Shown here: positions 5,487 to 7,411 of the stretch, piece after piece | How the letters are laid out: the number at the start of each line of letters is the position of its first letter | Position numbering within the stretch: the stretch's first letter is position 1 | Notes under the pieces: generated by a model | What the model saw: only the letters and a program-made list of their open reading frames with translations | Told to the model about the DNA's origin: nothing | Databases searched by the model: none | Origin: Phycisphaeraceae bacterium | Lineage (GTDB): Bacteria; Planctomycetota; Phycisphaerae; Phycisphaerales; UBA1924 | DNA: 7,411 nucleotides | Reading direction: 5' to 3' | Assembly: GCA_009827205.1 (NCBI GenBank) | Contig: WUAK01000139.1 | Span: 1-7,411, forward strand | Made by a program: the position numbers and the translations under genes

Positions 5487-6511
5487 TGCACATTCTTCTG
5501 ACCGGCGGTGCCGGCTTCATCGGGTCTAACTTCGTGCGTCTCGTGCTTCGCGACCGCCCGGAGTACAGGATTACAAATCTTGATTCGCTCACGTACTCGG
5601 GCAACCTCGAGAATCTGACCGAGTTTGAGAACGACGACAGGTACGCGTTCGTCAAGGGCGACGTTCGCGATCCTGAAGTGCTTGGCAAAGTGATGCCGAG
5701 CGTTGACGCGGTGGTGCACATGGCTGCCGAGAGTCACGTGGATCGCTCGATCATGGACTCAGGCCCGTTTGTTGATACAAACACGCGCGGCACGCAGGTG
5801 ATGCTCGATGTGTGGCGCCGAACGCACGGCAGCGACAAACGCTTTGTATATGTCTCGACTGACGAGGTGTACGGGTCGCTCCCGCTTGAGAACCCCGAGA
5901 TCAAATTCACAGAAACGACCCCACTCGATCCGAGCAGTCCTTACTCGGCGAGCAAGACCGGCGGGGATTTGCTCGTCAACGCGTACCACCACACGTTCGG
6001 GATGGACCTGGTCACAACGCGATGCTCGAACAACTTCGGACCCTTCCAGTTTCCGGAGAAGGTGATCCCGCTGTTCGTCACGAACCTGATGGACGGCGAG
6101 CAGGTTCCCTTGTACGGCGACGGGAAGAACGTTCGCGACTGGCTGCATGTTGATGACCACTGCGAAGCGGTGCTGACCGTGCTCGAGAGGGGCGAGTCGG
6201 GCGAGGTGTACAACATCGGGGGCAACAACGAGCGGTCGAATCTCGAACTGACGCACGCGATCCTTGAGATCATGGGCAAGGGCGATGAGATGATCAGATA
6301 CGTCGAGGACCGCCTCGGGCACGACAGGCGGTACGCGATCGACGCGAGCAAGATCAAGAACGAACTCGGCTGGTCGCCCTCCAGGTCGGCCTGGCCCGGC
6401 GCGCTCGAAGAGACTGTGAAGTGGTACGTCGACAACCGCCAGTGGTGGGAACGCGTCAAAAGCGGCGCGTATCAGGACTACTACGAGAAGCAGTACGGCC
6501 AGCGCGCCTGA
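5486..6511 (+). CDS. rmlB: dTDP-glucose 4,6-dehydratase
   Basis: RmlB converts dTDP-glucose to dTDP-4-keto-6-deoxyglucose with a tightly bound NAD+. It is the second step of the pathway although encoded last in the operon. The 341-aa protein is of typical length. It has the cofactor motif TGGAGFIGSN (6-15), NLDSLTYSGN (31-40) and HMAAESHVDRSI (78-89). VSTDEVYG places the catalytic T125, D126 and E127, and PYSASK places Y153 and K157. TRCSNNFGPFQFPEKVIP (178-195) and YGDGKNVRDWLHVDDH (210-225) are strong RmlB signatures. No residue of the active site appears to be missing. Start: ATG 5486 shares its A with the rmlD stop codon, and an AGGAG site lies 6 nt upstream. The stop lies in a TGATCA palindrome, and a strong hairpin follows 26 bp later. 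Confidence 0.96.
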   Translation: MHILLTGGAGFIGSNFVRLVLRDRPEYRITNLDSLTYSGNLENLTEFENDDRYAFVKGDVRDPEVLGKVMPSVDAVVHMAAESHVDRSIMDSGPFVDTNTRGTQVMLDVWRRTHGSDKRFVYVSTDEVYGSLPLENPEIKFTETTPLDPSSPYSASKTGGDLLVNAYHHTFGMDLVTTRCSNNFGPFQFPEKVIPLFVTNLMDGEQVPLYGDGKNVRDWLHVDDHCEAVLTVLERGESGEVYNIGGNNERSNLELTHAILEIMGKGDEMIRYVEDRLGHDRRYAIDASKIKNELGWSPSRSAWPGALEETVKWYVDNRQWWERVKSGAYQDYYEKQYGQRA

Positions 6512-6610
6512 TCAGCTCGTGACACACGCGCATAATGAAGCACGGGCCCAGAACAGGCCCGTGCTTACAAGCGAGAGAAGTTCGCCGATTCGTTTGCGAT
6601 CAGCTGATCA
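6509..6610. repeat. 9-bp inverted repeat carrying the stop codons of both convergent genes
   Basis: TGATCAGCT (6509-6517) begins with the rmlB stop codon. Its exact inverted copy AGCTGATCA (6602-6610) begins, on the minus strand, with the stop codon of the surface-protein gene. The repeats flank the hairpin at 6538-6566. The right copy is part of a perfect 12-bp palindrome, GATCAGCTGATC (6598-6609). In a folded transcript or in DNA the outer repeats could pair around the inner hairpin; no function is shown. Confidence 0.5.
6538..6566. terminator. bidirectional hairpin between rmlB and the convergent surface-protein gene
   Basis: AAGCACGGGCC (6538-6548) and GGCCCGTGCTT (6556-6566) form a perfect 11-bp, GC-rich stem with a 7-nt loop (CAGAACA). 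It lies in the 96-bp gap between two convergent genes. The position and stem strength fit a shared transcription terminator. The T-tracts are poor: the stem ends in TT on either strand, followed by ACAA on plus and CATTAT on minus. Termination could therefore be inefficient, or Rho could assist. Confidence 0.7.
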
Positions 6611-7306
6611 CATGCTCTTGCGGCGGCGGCCAGTCATCAGGCCCAGACCACCGAGACCCGTCAGACCAAGCATCGCTGCTTGGGGTGTGGGGACCAGCGT
6701 CAGCAGGACCGCGACGTCGTTGTAGTCCTTGTCGCTGCAATACTTGATATCTTCGAAGAACAGGGCGTACCCGAAGAGGTTGCCGTTCTCGAAGAGGCGG
6801 TAGCTGACCATGTGATCTGTATTGCGGGCGTTGTCCCAGTCACGTGAGGTGTAGAGGACATCGCTTCTGTTTCCGCCGCGATCGGTGTCGATCGCCCAGC
6901 GGAAGTCTTCGTCCATGGTGACTGTTGCTTCTGTGCCAGTTGGGCTAGAAGCGAGGATAGCCTGGTAGTCGCCCAGGTTACCGCCGCCGTAGGTGCCTTC
7001 AACGGTGCCGAAGGTGTGGCTGTAGCCAGCTTCCTTGGCGATCATCTTGATGTTGTAGGTGCCGGCGGCCCAGTAGCGGTCGGTGCCGACGCTGCGGTAC
7101 GCGCTGTCCTTCATGCGGTCGGCGAAGACCATCCCGTTTGAGTAGTCACGGCTTCCGGACGAGCTGAAGTTGCCGCCCAGAGCGGAGCTGAGGATCTCGG
7201 AGTGGCTCGCCTCGCCGTGCGAGGGTGATCGCACGTGCGTGTACTGTGCAGAAGCGGCAGATGCCGAGATCGTGGCAGCCGCGGTGATGATGGTTGCGAA
7301 ACGCAT
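6608..7306 (-). CDS. secreted DUF4114-like protein with a PEP-CTERM-type C-terminal anchor
   Basis: This 232-aa protein starts with a Sec signal peptide (residues 1-20, cleavage after A18-S-A20). The C-terminus carries VPTP (205-208), a hydrophobic segment (about 209-225) and a basic end RRRK (227-230). This is the three-part arrangement of PEP-CTERM-type sorting signals, which in other bacteria are processed by an exosortase. Before it lies FFEDIKYCSDKDYNDVAVLL (183-202). This matches the FED...D-D-YND signature of DUF4114, a domain found in surface and adhesin-like proteins and often suspected of binding Ca2+ through its Asp-rich loop. The middle is Gly-, Ser- and Asp-rich and not recognisable. 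It is predicted to be exported and held at or released from the cell surface. Start: ATG 7306 has TAGGGG (complement of 7315-7320) 8 nt upstream. It is convergent with rmlB. The role is unknown; an envelope, matrix or adhesion function is inferred. Confidence 0.82.
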   Translation of the reverse strand: MRFATIITAAATISASAASAQYTHVRSPSHGEASHSEILSSALGGNFSSSGSRDYSNGMVFADRMKDSAYRSVGTDRYWAAGTYNIKMIAKEAGYSHTFGTVEGTYGGGNLGDYQAILASSPTGTEATVTMDEDFRWAIDTDRGGNRSDVLYTSRDWDNARNTDHMVSYRLFENGNLFGYALFFEDIKYCSDKDYNDVAVLLTLVPTPQAAMLGLTGLGGLGLMTGRRRKSM

Positions 7307-7411
7307 GATGCAAACCCCTATCTCTTCTTCAATTACGGCCCGGCCACACTTCTTGCCGGCAATCAGATCATGGGGCTTTTTCCGGAGATCGCAAGGTCCG
7401 GTGCATGCTTA
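7307..7411 (-). other. upstream region of the surface-protein gene, running to the window edge
   Basis: No gene is visible in these 105 bp. On the minus strand it holds a ribosome binding site just before ATG 7306 and a purine-rich GAAGAAGAGA stretch (complement of 7321-7330). Upstream of these are the two dyads and a GGAAAAAGCCCC run (complement of 7372-7383). I could not find a convincing -35/-10 pair. Confidence 0.4.
7338..7362. repeat. two short dyads upstream of the surface-protein gene
   Basis: GGCCCGGCC (7338-7346, symmetric about its central base) and TTGCCGGCAA (7353-7362, a perfect 10-bp palindrome) lie 30-55 bp upstream of ATG 7306. They could be operator sites or form a leader hairpin by pairing CCGGC with GCCGG. 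Their position in the only upstream region available makes a regulatory role possible. GC-rich DNA produces such dyads by chance. Confidence 0.3.

Larger units (their letters stand above)
3335..6511 (+). other. rmlACDB operon for dTDP-L-rhamnose synthesis
   Basis: Four plus-strand genes run without gaps: rmlA-rmlC overlap ATGA (4093-4096), rmlC-rmlD overlap ATGA (4584-4587), and rmlD-rmlB overlap TGATG (5484-5488). Shine-Dalgarno-like sequences precede each internal start: AGGTGG at 4077-4082, GGGAGGT at 4568-4574 and AGGAG at 5475-5479. Together these show one transcript with probable translational coupling. The set is complete for the pathway, and no glycosyltransferase is included. A hairpin after rmlB (6538-6566) probably ends the transcript. 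Confidence 0.88.

Noticed and set aside
7371..7380. GGGGCTTTT run as a plus-strand terminator
   Set aside because: There is no matching 5' arm before it and no plus-strand gene ends nearby. It lies upstream of a minus-strand gene.
1..7411. CRISPR array, insertion sequence, integrase, toxin-antitoxin pair, tRNA or rRNA
   Set aside because: No regularly spaced repeats, transposase or recombinase motifs, short toxin-antitoxin gene pairs or structural RNA signatures were found on either strand.

Overview
The window looks like chromosomal DNA from a GC-rich bacterium, most likely a planctomycete of the Phycisphaerae type. This rests on protein style rather than on any marker gene. There is a surface protein with a VPTP plus hydrophobic plus RRRK tail (PEP-CTERM-like) and a DUF4114-type motif, a lipoprotein of the 'NIERW' kind, a compact PilZ domain, and a Tat-exported glycosylasparaginase relative. 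No rRNA, tRNA, CRISPR array, transposase or phage gene was seen.

Layout. Positions 1-167 hold no gene that can be called; they may contain the last codons of a gene entering from the left, followed by a GC-rich hairpin. A Tat-exported N-terminal-nucleophile (Ntn) hydrolase of the glycosylasparaginase family (168-1256, minus) is divergent from a small FKBP-type prolyl isomerase (1478-1810, plus). The isomerase is followed after 84 bp by a protein joining a PilZ domain to a C-terminal J domain (1895-2545, plus). That gene meets a lipoprotein gene (2546-3208, minus) stop codon to stop codon, with no base between them.

The centre is a tightly packed four-gene dTDP-L-rhamnose operon in the order rmlA-rmlC-rmlD-rmlB (3335-6511, plus). 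All three junctions overlap (ATGA, ATGA, TGATG). The encoded enzymes convert glucose-1-phosphate and dTTP to dTDP-glucose (RmlA), then to the 4-keto-6-deoxy sugar (RmlB), epimerise it (RmlC) and reduce it to dTDP-L-rhamnose (RmlD). RmlA is the short form without the C-terminal extension of the enterobacterial enzyme. RmlC is a divergent cupin that keeps the catalytic His, Tyr and Asp but appears to lack the usual active-site Lys.

Downstream, a perfect 11-bp stem hairpin (6538-6566) lies between rmlB and a convergent gene for a secreted, C-terminally anchored surface protein (6608-7306, minus). The rhamnose operon, the lipoprotein and the surface protein together suggest an envelope-related neighbourhood, although no glycosyltransferase is present. 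The least ordinary item is the FKBP / PilZ-J pair: two proteostasis-type proteins side by side, one carrying a potential cyclic-di-GMP sensor on a potential Hsp70 co-chaperone.
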